Below are positions 32,336 through 44,300 of a stretch of DNA of 64,000 bases, piece after piece. Location: the NCBI GenBank assembly GCA_934045075.1, contig OW203729.1:6605816-6669815 (forward strand), given 5' to 3'. Under the pieces are notes generated by a model. That model worked only from the letters and a program-made list of their open reading frames with translations. It was not told the DNA's origin and made no database searches. Made by a program: the position numbers and the translations under genes. The number at the start of each line of letters is the position of its first letter. Position 1 is the first letter of the stretch. This stretch comes from Yponomeuta sedellus. Its lineage: Eukaryota > Arthropoda > Insecta > Lepidoptera > Yponomeutidae.

Positions 32336-35023
32336 GGTTATATACTCTTTGGTAGGTACCATCTAGGAGTGGGTCGTTGTCCGATTTTTCGACGACGAAA
32401 CGCAACCGTTTTTTCTGGAACGAAAACAGGTCCTCGAAACGGTCCTCGTTCGCAACTGGTTTCATTATTTGCGAACGAGCAAGGCGCAGAGGACGGTCAA
32501 ACGAGTGCGAACGAGACGAAATCACGAAACATCGGAAAAAATAAGTTGTTTTACACGATATTCGACTGTATACTCATAGACATAAAGATTACTTTATTGT
32601 ATTACAGACCAAAACGAACGGAACGAGCAAGGAGCCGACGACGACGTCGCAATGATCTCATTACGTTCTAGGCTCTATTAATATAGCACTAAAGGACATA
32701 TCCGCATCAAACAATCTAAGGACTAGTCTCGCGACGAACAAACGCTGGCACTGCTTTATAATGAAACGTAAAACGGTCCTATCGTCGCGGAACACAAAAC
32801 GGTCTTATAAAACGGTTCGTCTTTGCAACGATCACGCCTATACCATACCAGATTACCAGCGAACTGTGAGTCGAGGTACCGAGGTTCAGCAAATGTGATC
32901 CAAATAGTATATTAATTTATAATCGAGGGTTCCGTTCAAATTTGTAGTTATACTTATGCGAATTCACTTAGGGGACCTACTTATACATTAAAACATTGTT
33001 CACTGTTTTTCCAAATTATTCCCGAACTACACACAATTAGTTTTCACTTTTTCAGATTAAGCCTGTATTTTTATAGAACCATCTTACTTGCAATATTATT
33101 TCCGATAAAAGATCCCCTTGTGTGTTGAAATATACGTTTTTTGATGCATAAACGGCCTTAACAATTTTTAGTTTTTGATTTTATGACTTCATGGGACTGC
33201 AGACCTGAGTATACGGCAATCAGTACGGTTTTAATTTCCATTCGATACCTCCACGCGTTTCGGACATAAACATAAAGGTCTTATGACAGATGACCGCATA
33301 ACATACTCATCCTAATTGGGTTCCGTTTTAGCAGTTTTAGCTATTACGTACAAAAACATGAAAATATTTTAAAAACAATTAAGTATATATTCCAAGAACA
33401 CTTGTATAAAAAAAAATGAAGTGTGTTACGTATAATAATATTAAGAGAACCACCTTTGGGATTTATCTTTATCAAGCTAAAAATAATAATGTTGTTAAAA
33501 GAAGCCTCCGTGATCCACAACAGCAGTGAAAATTATAAAAGGACCAACTTAGTCCAACTGCATATTTTAGAACAAAAGGGAAAAGCCACGGAGTCTTAAG
33601 GCTATATTCATTCTCATAATCTCATAGCAGATTCATTGAAACGTAATTTAAACTTTGGTTGGTTTTTCACTTTTTCATAACACAAATAAAATTAAATGAA
33701 AAGGTTCAAAGTAGCGCAGAAACTGCGGCTTAATGAACGAAACAATTCAAACTTGTCCATTTCAAAATCTAGATCATTTTGGAGAAAAAATGGACAATAA
33801 ACTCCAATAACACATAGGTATATTGTTAAATAGAATACCTATTCTTTATTGTACACAGAAATTATATAAAAATATAGTACAATTGGCGGTCTTATAACCA
33901 AAAGCTATTTCTTCCAGACAACCATAGACTGTGACAACAAATAATTTATAGATGTGTAGTCGGTGCAATTTAGAAATATTGTAATTTGGAATTCAAGGTT
34001 AGGAATTTATATAAACTTACCTAAATAAATTATATATGGGAAGAGGAAATAATATATACACTAACGTAATATTTGATGACCATTTCACGGTCCGCTAGTA
34101 ATACCTATAGCTTTATATGCATTCCCATTTGTATATGGTTTAACCATATCCCTGATGAACCTGTGCCATTGCAGCATGGGCTGTGCTCCAGCTTGGGGCC
34201 ACATGAAAGATGATTATTGAAATTATCCACATCTAATATCATATCATAGAGAGCTTCTTTTGCATCAGGTCAATCTAAGAATTCAGATATAAGTTATGTT
34301 TCTTCTTAGTTATGCTCCCAAACAATTCAACAAAACAAAATTAAGGACTTCTGTATTGTATTTCATCCCGTTTTTAATCTCAGAATTAATTTGCTAGTAG
34401 GACAAATAGAACTTAAAAATATTTTTATCGAAAATTCAACGCCACTTCGTCCGTTCCATCGTGACCTAGGTATCAGGATCGTATTCTCCCAGCGGCCGGA
34501 CTTTAGTTTGAATATTACATGACTAAACATTTCTTTTGCGTTTCAACAGTGTAGTCCTCAGAATAAGAACTAAAGCATAGAACTCAGAATAACAGGAACC
34601 GTAAAATAAAAAGTAATAATTACTTGTAAGAGTAACAAGAAACGCTATTCTATAATTATTATTCTTGTGTAAACTCAGTCTTAAACTGTGACTTTTTAGT
34701 CTACCTTCTATGCTATTCCTATTCCGTAGACAGAGAATAGATAGACGAGACATAACCATAGAAAAAAAAAGAAGAAAGAGATGACTTAATACCCAATTAA
34801 TACCTACGAGTCTTATAAAGTGTAAGCGAGAAAAAGTCATGATCTTCTGTCCCTTACGCGCGTATGCGATTTTTTTGTTTGCCACAGTTCAAATCTGTGG
34901 CAGACAAACCTACGTCAAATCTGAGCTTTATCGAGTTTTACTTTGAATTTAGGCAGATATCGGTGTTTTTCTCCATAAAATTGTACTTTTCGTGTTTGGT
35001 GCAGTTGCACGAAAGCAGATACA
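32336..35023. other. Spacer between the inverted arms
   Basis: No gene supported. 32380-32840 is an unusual segment rich in CGAACG/AACGGTC-type words. 32920-33320 resembles the dispersed repeat at 10500-10740. 33838-33931 is an inverted LINE 3' tail (complement of AATAAGGCCGCC-type). A short perfect stem (GTTTGCCACAG...CTGTGGCAGACAAAC) lies at about 34878-34910. Confidence 0.5.
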
Positions 35024-36208
35024 ATGGTAAATTCCAGCATTTTAGGCTGTGGAAGCCGCAGTGAGCGTAAAAACGCCAACATACCCTTTCATTCGTAAGT
35101 GCTATTAATTCTCCTCTAATCTCTGTTTTTAAGATGTTCAAGACTACGGCAAGGTATAATATGCATCTACTGCACTCAATTACCCCTAAATTAGATAAAT
35201 ATGTGCCGTGAAAACTAAATCGAATATTTTAATATTTTGGTGTTACCCGTCTAAATTATGTAGGCGCTCATACGATAGATTGGCAATCAAAGAGTATCTA
35301 AACAAGAGACGGGACCTCCCTTTATGCCTTTGTAATGAGTTTAGCCCCGTTAGCAATACCAACCAATAGAGCAAAAATGCAATGACAAAAAAAAGTGCTA
35401 CCAACATAATAACTTGTCTGTGCCATAGGGACGTCCACTTACATTACTACATTTATCGATATCGATAAATTATCATCCAGGGGCTTTGCAGTCAGCCTAA
35501 TAAAATTAATACAAATCAATGTTTTCAATAAAACGACAAATGAAATTAGTATTTTATTATTTATTATCAAATCACAATAATTGTGGTCAAGGTCTATTGA
35601 ATTAATTTCAGCAGCTATTTGGGTTTTCTTTAGAGGTGTCCAATCTGAACGAACTTCATCAATCGGTGGTTTGGATTCAAGTGCTGAAATCGTAAAAAAA
35701 AAAGTTGATTCGTCATTGATTATTAATATGTTTGTAAACTATGCTACTTACCGGGATAGTTCTGATATTCTGAGATTCCAGGCCACAATAATTGTCGTCA
35801 AATCCTGCTGGACCAATAGCAACTGCTGATATTTTGGCTGCTGTACAAGGTGCTGAAAATGATAACACTTTGTAATTTATCAAAGTAAACAAACACTATT
35901 TACAAAAAACTTCAGCGATACATGAAAAGTCTACGTACCAGAGTTCTTTTGTGAAGCTCGACAACTAATATGTTTTTGTATAGCTGAATCTGAAAATAAA
36001 CAATTGCAAGAATAGTCCGAAGAAAATTAAATAGTTTGTTCCTGTTTATCACTTAACTTCATAATACAGTTACATAGTCAATAGGTAACTATCAAATACT
36101 ATGATTAATAAATGATTATACTATCCTTAGCACGGGTTAGTGCATTAAAATTAAAAATAGTATAATCATGTGGGTACAGCGATATCATTCCGATGTAGAA
36201 CCTAACTG

Positions 36209-36516
36209 AGTGCTTAGTGCGAGTTTGACAGATCCAATCGAATTACTTTACTACCGCGTTAATCGAGCATTGAGTAGTGAGTATGAGTAAGTTAACCGTT
36301 CAAACTGGTAAAACGCTGTCACAGTACAACTCGCACTCGCGTTTATTCGTGTTTTGGCTGGTAAACGTGTTCACTTCTCAACGTAAACCATTACAACTCG
36401 CACTCAGCAATTTTAATTTCCATACTCGTCGCTAGGTCGCGCTTCCTCGATGCCATAGACATACGAGTTAACGTTAACGCGATCGAGTAGTTAAAAAACT
36501 CGCACTAAGCACTCTG
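36209..36516. mobile_element. MITE inside the right arm
   Basis: Left end GAGTGCTTAGTGCGAGTTT, right end AACTCGCACTAAGCACTC; about 308 bp, with several internal copies of ACTCGCACT-like words. Absent from the left arm. Confidence 0.8.
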
Positions 36517-36529
36517 CAAAGTAGGTAGT

Positions 36530-36715
36530 AGGGGCTGTAAGTGATGCAATCTACTTCAGCCAGATGTCGCTGCCTGTACGTAATACAGAGAATAGATGCC
36601 GGTGAGTCGCCCATTGGCTCAGTTGGATAGAGCGCTGGCACGGATAGCCAGAGGTCGCGGGTTCGAATCCCGGTATAGGTGGAATTTTTAGCCTCTAAAT
36701 AGGCTCTAAGCAGGA
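36530..36715 (+). repeat. tRNA-derived SINE (family B), copy 1
   Basis: The tRNA-like part at about 36608-36682 has an A box TGGCTCAGTTGGATAG, an anticodon-type stem CTGGC...GCCAG and a B box GGGTTCGAATCCCGG. The acceptor ends do not pair properly and flanking sequence (AGCCAGATGTCGCTGCCTG) is shared with 53100-53240, so it is a SINE and not a working tRNA gene. A third copy is at 63905-63996. Confidence 0.7.
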
Positions 36716-36933
36716 GGCGCATTTATAAGTAGAGAAGGTACAGCCCTATAAAAAAATGTTTATCTAAGTAATGTCATTTATGTATTAAGACGTAATAATA
36801 ATATTGCGTTCTAAATGACGGAGCAAAATACATTCAAATGTTCGACGTAAAGCAAGGCGTATTTTGTTTTTTATTAAATAATAAATTGTTCATGAAATGT
36901 AGTGTTACATTATAAATTTATAACACAACTCAC

Positions 36934-37453
36934 CATTTCTTTAATCGGCTTCCTTTTTTTGTTAAAATCTTTCGGCCTGAAATGATCTCCACATACATAT
37001 TTATGTTGGTGGAGTTTTTCAATGGGGATATACGCAAGATCTTCCACAATTTTCACCCATTGTCTGCATCTAAAAAAAAACCACATTCAATGCAGCCACT
37101 AATTGTGCATCGTTGAAACATTGTTATGGCTTACAGCAATTCACCCGTCGTACACTGAGTAGTAATTCTGACCAAGGTACTTATCAGATATTTTTTTATC
37201 GATATTGAATATGTGTATGGCACATCACTATGACATTGAAACATCTTAATATTTTTCTCATAGTATATTAATTACGTTATTTAACGTTATTTATGATCTT
37301 GCTCTTGTGCAAGATGATAAAAACTGTAGCCAGAAATACTTACCGGTCTTCATCCCTGGGAAAATTACTCATAAACTTTCTTTTGGTACCCTTTGACCGG
37401 CTGCATCTTATTTTACAAATGGCACAAGTTCGACACCATCCGATCAGTGCCAT
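36934..37453 (-). CDS. THAP-domain protein copy 2 (right arm), open frame
   Basis: Minus-strand exon 1 (37453-37344) gives MALIGWCRTCAICKIRCSRS and ends in phase 2. Exon 2 (37069-36934) gives CRQWVKIVEDLAYIPIEKL, YVCGDHFRPKDF and KPIKEM, ending at ATG|GTGAGT without the stop seen in copy 1. Residues Cys10, Cys13 and the later CxxH make a complete C2CH THAP finger of about 80 residues. Candidate 3' exons are 35989-35939, 35852-35752 and from 35683 down, all with good AG/GT borders, but their frame is ambiguous. It may be a short THAP protein or the N-terminal remnant of a P-like transposase; no catalytic transposase domain is visible. Confidence 0.65.
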
Positions 37454-38523
37454 TATTAAAAGAAAATCACCAAACACTGTACAACAAGATACACACAGCT
37501 AGATATTGAAAAAACTTAAAACACATAAAATAACTAGAAAACTTTCTAATATGTGCCGCGTTCCGCCATATTTGTTATGTTTTCAGTTTGACATTGACAG
37601 CAAAGAAAGAGTAAGTAGTATTAAAGAGTGAGACAAAAATATGTCCGCCATTAAAACGGGGCTAAATGCGAACAAAAATTTCAAAGTTCCTACTTGCGCT
37701 AGGCTGTTGGCAATCTAAATGCGACAATCTTAATTTAGACGGTTTATAATAATGTTAGTGTTACCAGACTTAATATACAAAAAATCCCTTAGTGTTGGCA
37801 AAAACAAGGCCAAATGTGAAGAAAAAAATCACACCCGATATCCCCGAGGGTGTAGGCAGAGGAACCAACCACGAGTTAAACCCTTGTTTTGACGAGGTCC
37901 CAAACGAACCATTGGCAAGTCTTTCCCCGTTAGCCGGGCACATAATGTTTATATTGTTAAAATTATTTTACAGGTACCCAGCTGATCAGGCTCTACGGAC
38001 CATATGGGTTAAAGCCACGGGTCGTTTGGACTGACTGGCAACCGAAAAAGTATACCCGTGTTTGTTCCCGTCATTTCGAGAGTCGAGACCCATAGTTTTC
38101 GAAAAACAAAGAGTTCTACTTTTCTGACAGAAGGTTCCGTTCCGAAACTGTTTTTGCCGGTAAGGACTCCCTAAAATAATATTAGTTATAGGTACATTTT
38201 AGTGATGCAATATATTCGTACATAATTATGTTATGGTATACCTCACAAATATATTTGCGAATAGACCATTCAATGCATTATTAGTAAGGGTGTAAATAAT
38301 ATTAGTTATGGGTATATTTTAGTGATTCAATATATTCGTACATTATTATGTTATGGTTTACCTCACAAATATATTCGTGAATATACCGTTCAATGTAAAA
38401 TTACGTCTTTGTCCTGGGTCTATTATTTTTTCAATCTCTACTTAATGTATAGTTAACTAAGGTTCTAAACTATAGTTTACTTTGAAAGGTATTTTTTTTA
38501 AAACTCCGTTTGTGTTCTTTCCA

Positions 38524-38853
38524 GGCTCTTCCCGAGGCTACATCATCGTATTCTCTATCACTTGCGATTGCAAGTACTAGTACAAGTGCTACTGATATTC
38601 CCACGATAGACAGCCTGAAAAATCCTGATTTGGCTTAATTCCCTAAAATTAAAAATCAGCTCAAAGGGATACAGTTGTCATCGCCGGAAGACGCGCTAGC
38701 AGCGTTTGAGAAGGCCGTGGAAGAGGTGTCTGCGGAGGACTGGAAAAAATGTTTTGAAAATTGTTTCAGACGCATGAAACTTGGTATAGAGGCTGATGGA
38801 GAGTTCTTTGAAAAGATTAATAAAAATATTTTTTTTATAGAAGTTGTTTTTTA
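38524..38853 (+). pseudogene. Mariner transposase C-terminal remnant after THAP relic
   Basis: After an acceptor-like TTTCCAG at about 38523 the frame reads ALPEATSSYSLSLAIAS, then NPDLA, a single TAA, FPKIKNQLKGIQLSSPEDAL and DWKKCFENCFRRMKLGIEAD to a TAG. The FPK-LKG ... W-C pattern matches the end of mariner transposases (after SPDLAPSD-F). Only this end is present. It sits where a third exon of the THAP relic would be; whether the two were ever spliced together is inference. Confidence 0.6.
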
Positions 38854-39418
38854 GTTTCTTAAAACTTTCTGAGTGTCCCACGTAGAATTTTAATAATTTT
38901 TTTTGCTTCTATTGAGGTATTGATTTATTTCCCGATTTTCTGTTTACAGCTTGTAAATACGCAAAACATACTTTTGGGAATTATGGGTTATGCTAGCAAC
39001 TCTTATGAAGTACCTACTTCTATCTCCATCTCAAAGGTATACGCGCAGGCCCAGTCTATTCTATTCTCTGTCTACGTTCTGAGGTGTAGTCTCTCAGAAT
39101 TAAGAAGTGTGACCCACAAATTATACAGGGTGTGACCCTTAATTTAAACAAGCAGTGGTAGAATAAGAGCCACCTCAACATGGCAACCTTTTACAAAAAA
39201 AAAAAAAAAGATACTGCCAACGCCACCTACGGTAATTTTACTAATTCTTTTTGACGTTTCTTCGATCAATAAACATAACTTCTTTGTTTTGATCGTTTTG
39301 ATTTGAATTCTGTTTTTTATTAAAACGGATTTCACGTGTGGAGTAGGTACGATCATAGTACGATTCTCTGCACGTATAGCATTTTAATATAATAAAATAG
39401 CTCTCAATTCTCGGCAGC

Positions 39419-40751
39419 ATGACTGAAATAAAAACCGTCGATCAGGTGAGCAACAATGTAATAACAAATGTCATGCATTGCAGTTCCAGTAAAATTGTAG
39501 CTTATTTTATTATATCCATTTTCCTTGTCCCGGATAACTGTACCACAGTGAACTCCGTCAAATCACAGTCGTCAGGCTATCGTACCTTGTCAACAGTATT
39601 TTTTTATTGAATGCCTACCCTCTTACAATGATGTGCTGATTTCTTTCAGAACTTTCTATCGTAAAGTTGTCTGGAAAAAATTGCTTTTAGCAATAAGGCC
39701 GTCAATTGTGCTATTGGCCTTTGTAAATATTTTGTATTTGTTGTTTTTTCTAGTGTATAATAAATAATATTGTCATCTTTTACAATGATGTGCTTATTAC
39801 AATCTTGCATTTGTTACCCATAGGAACAACAAGTGAAGAAGCTGAAGCGACTCTTGGAAGGATGGCGCATTGCGATTGTGCCACTTAAGTCTGTGATGAT
39901 CTGGGAGCAACAGTGGCATCCCGCTGCGATACTTGCAACAGTATCTGCCCTGCACCTCATCATTTGGCTACTCGATCTCAATTTCATCACTACCATCGCT
40001 GTTGTGGGCTTAATTATTAACTTTGTCGATTTCATTGTCCCATTTATATGCAATTCTATGTATAGTCCGAGCTCATGGACTGGGCAGAAGGAGAAGGCTT
40101 TCGAAGACATTTGCCGAAGCATTGTTGCCAGTTATAATCAACTAGCACGCTATGTTTCGTCCTTCTGCTGTATGAGGGAGGGAAATCCTTGCTTGGTGAG
40201 TTACACAAAGAACAGTGTCTACTAAGTCCATAGTGGTTCAGTGGAGTGGTTTTAGCACAGCAATTTATGTTTCATTTACACTGTTACTAGCATACTAAAT
40301 TACCTCATTCCTATGGTAAAACCTGTAACTCAGTAGTTTTGTAATGTGGTCTCCTTTCTGTGATATAGCTATTTTATTTGTTACATGTTAATCAGTTGAA
40401 TTGCATTGTGGTACGATTCTATAGTAAACAACAAAGTGTCTAATCATAATCAAAGTTGTTGCTGTGTTAATATCACTCTTTGAAATAACTGTATTTAGTA
40501 GTAGACTGCAGACCCAGAAATCTTGTCCAAGTACACCCATCTGTAACATTCTTTCTTTGTTCCAGTACTACGTAATCTCAATCAGTATGTTGTGTTTAAT
40601 TGCCTGGTTGACATCAACAATAAACAACATATTTCTGCTGTATGTGCTGTCTACAACCACTCTCCTCTGGCCAGGAGTCCAGCACCGAGGCATATTCAAC
40701 ACCATACTGGCCATGCTTACGAAAGCCCCTAACACTCTGAAGTCTGAGTGA
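39419..40751 (+). CDS. Arl6IP1: ADP-ribosylation factor-like 6-interacting protein 1
   Basis: Reticulon-like ER membrane protein that shapes tubules by hairpin insertion. Exons are 39419-39445 (MTEIKTVDQ), 39824-40195 and 40566-40751, all phase 0, giving 194 residues (human about 203). Family landmarks: EEGW-like LLEGWRIAIVPLKSVMIWEQ and WHPAAILATVSALHLIIWLL. A first hydrophobic hairpin lies around residues 50-90. WTGQKEKAFEDICRSIVASY follows in the cytosolic linker, then a second hairpin (YYVISISMLCLIAWLTS to TTTLLWPGVQHRG). No signal peptide. Intron 1 holds a LINE tail. AATAAA at 40899-40904 is the probable poly(A) signal. It lies between the two FABP paralogues in the same orientation. Confidence 0.93.
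39660..39775 (+). repeat. LINE 3' tail in Arl6IP1 intron 1
   Basis: GTTGTCTGGAAAAAATTGCT, AATAAGGCCGTCAATTGTGC and a terminal GTATAATAAATAATATTGTC match the tail family at 6953-7066. Confidence 0.65.
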
Positions 40752-40898
40752 AAGTAATGTCTGCCATATTTTTAAAGTGCAGCTATGTGTCTGGTCATTA
40801 TTGTTATGTTTTATTTAAGTTAAGATTAGCTTATTCATTTGTGAGCTTAAAATTTAATGTATGGGCTGAGTGCTGATGGGGATATTACACATGATTGA

Positions 40899-40904
40899 AA
40901 TAAA
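40899..40904 (+). terminator. Poly(A) signal of Arl6IP1
   Basis: AATAAA about 150 bases after the TGA at 40749-40751. Confidence 0.6.
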
Positions 40905-41368
40905 AAGACATTTTGTGTAAAATTGCTTTTATTCAATAATGACAGATTTATGAGATGCAGCTGATTAGCATTAGCGTCGTCGCTGGTTAGTTCTTTTGGT
41001 TCGTAGTGAGGCCGGGTATCACACGTAGACACAAATTATTTTAACTACACCGACACGCAAAGACTACACGATACTTGTACAAGGTCAACTCCGACCTTAG
41101 AGTCAATTCTTGGTTGTGTTCGTGTTAATATTTAGGTACCTACTAAATTATATTTTAAACTATTTTTTCTCTACAAGTGTAATTCTTGTTCCTAGGCAAT
41201 AAAGACGATTTTGTATTGTTCGAGTAAGATGTACTTAGGTACCTAACTAACAAGTGACAACATAAACGATAAAAATTACAGATATACCGAACCGGCACTT
41301 GTTACACACTTTGAATTGATAACTTAATATAAAATCAACGTAGAGGTAGGCTAGCAAAAACATTAAAA

Positions 41369-44300
41369 ATGCCACACATCGCTGGAAAATACCAGCATTA
41401 CAAGAACGAAGACATAGATGACTTCTTCACGGCTATCGGTAAGCATAAAATTGTCGCTTCAAACATTCTTCGGCTTCTCCAGACTCCAGACCGTTCTAAT
41501 TTGTGCTCTAAATTTGGTCCAATCGGCTGTTTTGTACCACATATTAGACAGTTTTGTACAGTTAAAGAAAGGGTCTTGACAACTATTAATGGCTTGTCTC
41601 TCCGCCGAGGACGGAGTTGTTTACACGTTAAGTCTGACGTCAGTTCAGTCCGTGACCTTGATCAAGCTCGGATTGATGCCAGAATGATGAAGCATCAAAA
41701 ATGGGAATATCGGTCAGTCTGGTCCATCAGTCCACTGAATAGACAATCAGGCTGCATGCCGTCAGTCGAATTAAACTTCTATGAGAGAAACTGTTGTGAC
41801 TTTCGTAAGCGAGACGCAAAGTTCCTTTTTGGGGTTCCGTACCCGGAGAGAGACACACACACATCGATAATAACGCCAAACGGGACTCTGCCTCCGCTGT
41901 GTTCTCTACCTGTCCGTTAGTCCGACCTTTAAAAAGGAGCTAAGAACGTTTGCTAAATACGAAACATTATAATTACTGATTAGACAGAAAATCACTTGAC
42001 GTATGTACGTGGTCCGGAAATCTTAGTGTGCGAGTTCGATTCTCACCGGGGCGTTTTTTAAGATAGTTTTGTCTAATTTTCAGGTGTGCCATACTTGGGA
42101 AGGAAGATGATTAAACTATTCTCGCCATCGATACAAATCGCACTTGATGGCGACAATGTAACAATGAAGAACGTGAATATGTTGACAACTATAGTAACAA
42201 GATTCAAACTTGGAGAGCAGTATGACGAGAATATGCCTAATGGTGTAGTACTAAAAGTTAGTTATCTTCAGTCTAATCAGTCCATTGTCCTTCTCTTTCA
42301 TACCTACCCATCTGGGGGGCGAGTCTCCAAATGCATAGTTGTTCAATAGAGACATATTGGTCCGGTAATGGTCGCTATCGGTAGCCTAGTATCCAATCGC
42401 ATTGCAATGGTATAACCCGTGCTACTTAATTTGGCGCCTCGCGCGATTCTATCTTCTTCGCGAGAGATGCCTATTTTAATTTGCGCGCTATTGCTTTGTA
42501 GATTATCAAATTGAGGCAAATTACTACCATTGTCGTGCTTATACCAATTGAAAAACTATGCAAGTAAGTATTTTAGGGCGAGATAAATAGTCGTTGCTTA
42601 GCCCAAGTCCGTACTCAAGCTTCCCTAAGCATTACTTCAGGCTAACTTAGCTAAGTATCAATATAGACGTTTGCTTAGCTAAGCATGTTCTTAGGCCAGT
42701 GCTAAGAATTAGTCCGGGTTTCGCGACTTAGAAGAGTGCCAAAGTACTGTCTATGATAGACAAATCGATTCTTAAGCAAGTGCTTTCGCTAAGACTCGTT
42801 CTTAGAAGCGACTATTTATCTCGCCCTAAGACTCTAGAGACCGGTCCTTTGCTAGTCTCGGAACCATATTTTTCAGCCGCCTTTACAAGCCCACCCGTTT
42901 CCATTCAGTGACTGCCTTACTCTATCGGCCGTCTTGCCCTTAACTTAACATAAAGGAAAGGAAATTAGGAATGTTATTTTTAGGAATGTTGATTTTTAGA
43001 AGTGGAGAGGATAAAGGACAAAGTTTTCTTTTGAAAAGAACAAATGTGGGAGTTTTTATTCACTTGTTCTCTACATAATATTGTGAAAGTAACAACTGTG
43101 ATGTTCATTAAACATTTTGTCTTTATAATTAATAAAAATGATTGATTTTATGGCCGAAAGAAATATACATGTATGAGTTTAGGTATGTGTTACCATCTAC
43201 AACTAATTATTAATTATGTGTACCTACTTGCATCGGACAGGACGTCAGGACATAACATAAGGTTCAATATGTACAAGAGATTATTAGAGATGTACATACA
43301 TAACCTCAAGCCTGTATCCCAAAGGGGTAGGCAGAGACCAGGGAATGCCACTTGCCACGATCCTGACACATCACCTTCGCTTCGTCAACATTCATAAGTC
43401 GTTGCATGCATGCACGCCGGTTCCGGGTACTTTTTATCTTTCTTTTTGCTAATACATCCTCTATTTGTTCGATGTATGTCCGCCTGGGACGTCCCTTGCC
43501 AGCACTTCCATTCACATTCGCAATATATATTTGTTTCGTCAATCTTTCTTCCTTCATCCTCTCCACATGTTCAAACCAACGCAACATTCCTTTCTCAATT
43601 CTAGTCACTATTATTATTATTATTATCATTATTAGAGTTGTATGTTTGCAAGTTATGAAGAAGAATTCTTCTACTTAAGAAAATCGCCTAGACTACTATT
43701 CTAAACTCTATTACATTATATATATTTATATAACATTCGTAAAGAAGCCTTGTGTGTGTGTACAACCATGTGTGTGCATGAATATCGGCTGATTTGCACC
43801 TAGCATCGAGAACGATCAACATTACAAAGGCGCCAAGGGGGGCCCCCTTGGCGCCCACACGCAGTCAAAAAAATAATAATGTGTTGGTTTGTTTTCCTAA
43901 GAACTTTAAAGGTTCAGGCTGCAACTGCCTGCAGCTTTTCAAAACTTCAAAGCGGAGGCCTAGATCCAGAACCCGGAAAAAGACGCTTGCTAAATATGTA
44001 TACAAGATTGTTCCTCACCCCTTCATGCGATTAACGCGATTTCAGAATCACGTGAAGGCAGCAAATCCGAAATCGCGAAGAACATTTATTCGCTAGAGCA
44101 AACTGCTGATGTTTCGTGATTTCAGAGTTGGTCTGCCCCATTTCAAATTACCAGCCTGGGTTGATTCGACCCCAGGTTTACGCATCGTGTTTCTTTCAGA
44201 GCACAACTAGGAAGCTAAGCGACGGGAATCTGGTCACAGAGTCCTTTTCTCCCGAGACAGGGCACAGCACCAAGCGAGTCTACCAATTCGATGCTGAAGG

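Larger units (their letters stand above)
35295..37710 (-). repeat. Right arm of the inverted THAP-gene duplication
   Basis: Reverse complement of 28290-32335, lacking the MITE and LINE found there but carrying its own insertions at 36209-36516 (MITE) and 36530-36715 (SINE). Small indels distinguish the arms throughout (for example TTCGTTCAGATT here against TTCGCTAGATT there), so the duplication is not very recent. Confidence 0.88.
35024..38162 (+). pseudogene. THAP relic 3, split by the right arm
   Basis: Exon 1 (35024-35094) reads MVNSSILGCGSRSERKNANI and PFH, the start of a THAP finger, ending in phase 2 at TC|GTAAGT. The matching phase-2 acceptor lies 2.9 kb away (ACAG|GTACCC, exon from about 37974). 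That exon continues YPADQALRTIWVKATGR and, in another frame, KKYTRVCSRHFESRDP, containing the CxxH of the finger. A 4-base ACTG repeat (GGACTGACTGG near 38030) shifts the frame, and a TAG follows DP, so it is dead. The intron contains the whole inverted right arm. The first zinc-ligand position is Ser, which is abnormal. Confidence 0.7.

Noticed and set aside
36608..36682. Possible functional tRNA gene (A and B boxes, anticodon-like stem)
   Set aside because: Acceptor strands do not pair, and flanking sequence is shared with 53100-53240 and 63905-63996, so it is a SINE head.
39122..39180. ACAGGGTGTGACCC end resembling foldback or MITE termini
   Set aside because: No matching opposite end located, so no element could be delimited.
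39814..40122. Minus-strand ORF over Arl6IP1 exon 2
   Set aside because: Shadow of a well-supported plus-strand exon.
41369..41920. Long ORF read through from FABP2 exon 1
   Set aside because: After codon 23 the frame leaves FABP homology; a good GT donor at 41439 and the exon 2 acceptor show it is intron.
43794..44096. 100-codon basic plus-strand ORF in FABP2 intron 2
   Set aside because: It includes the GC palindrome, has no recognisable domain and no splice support.
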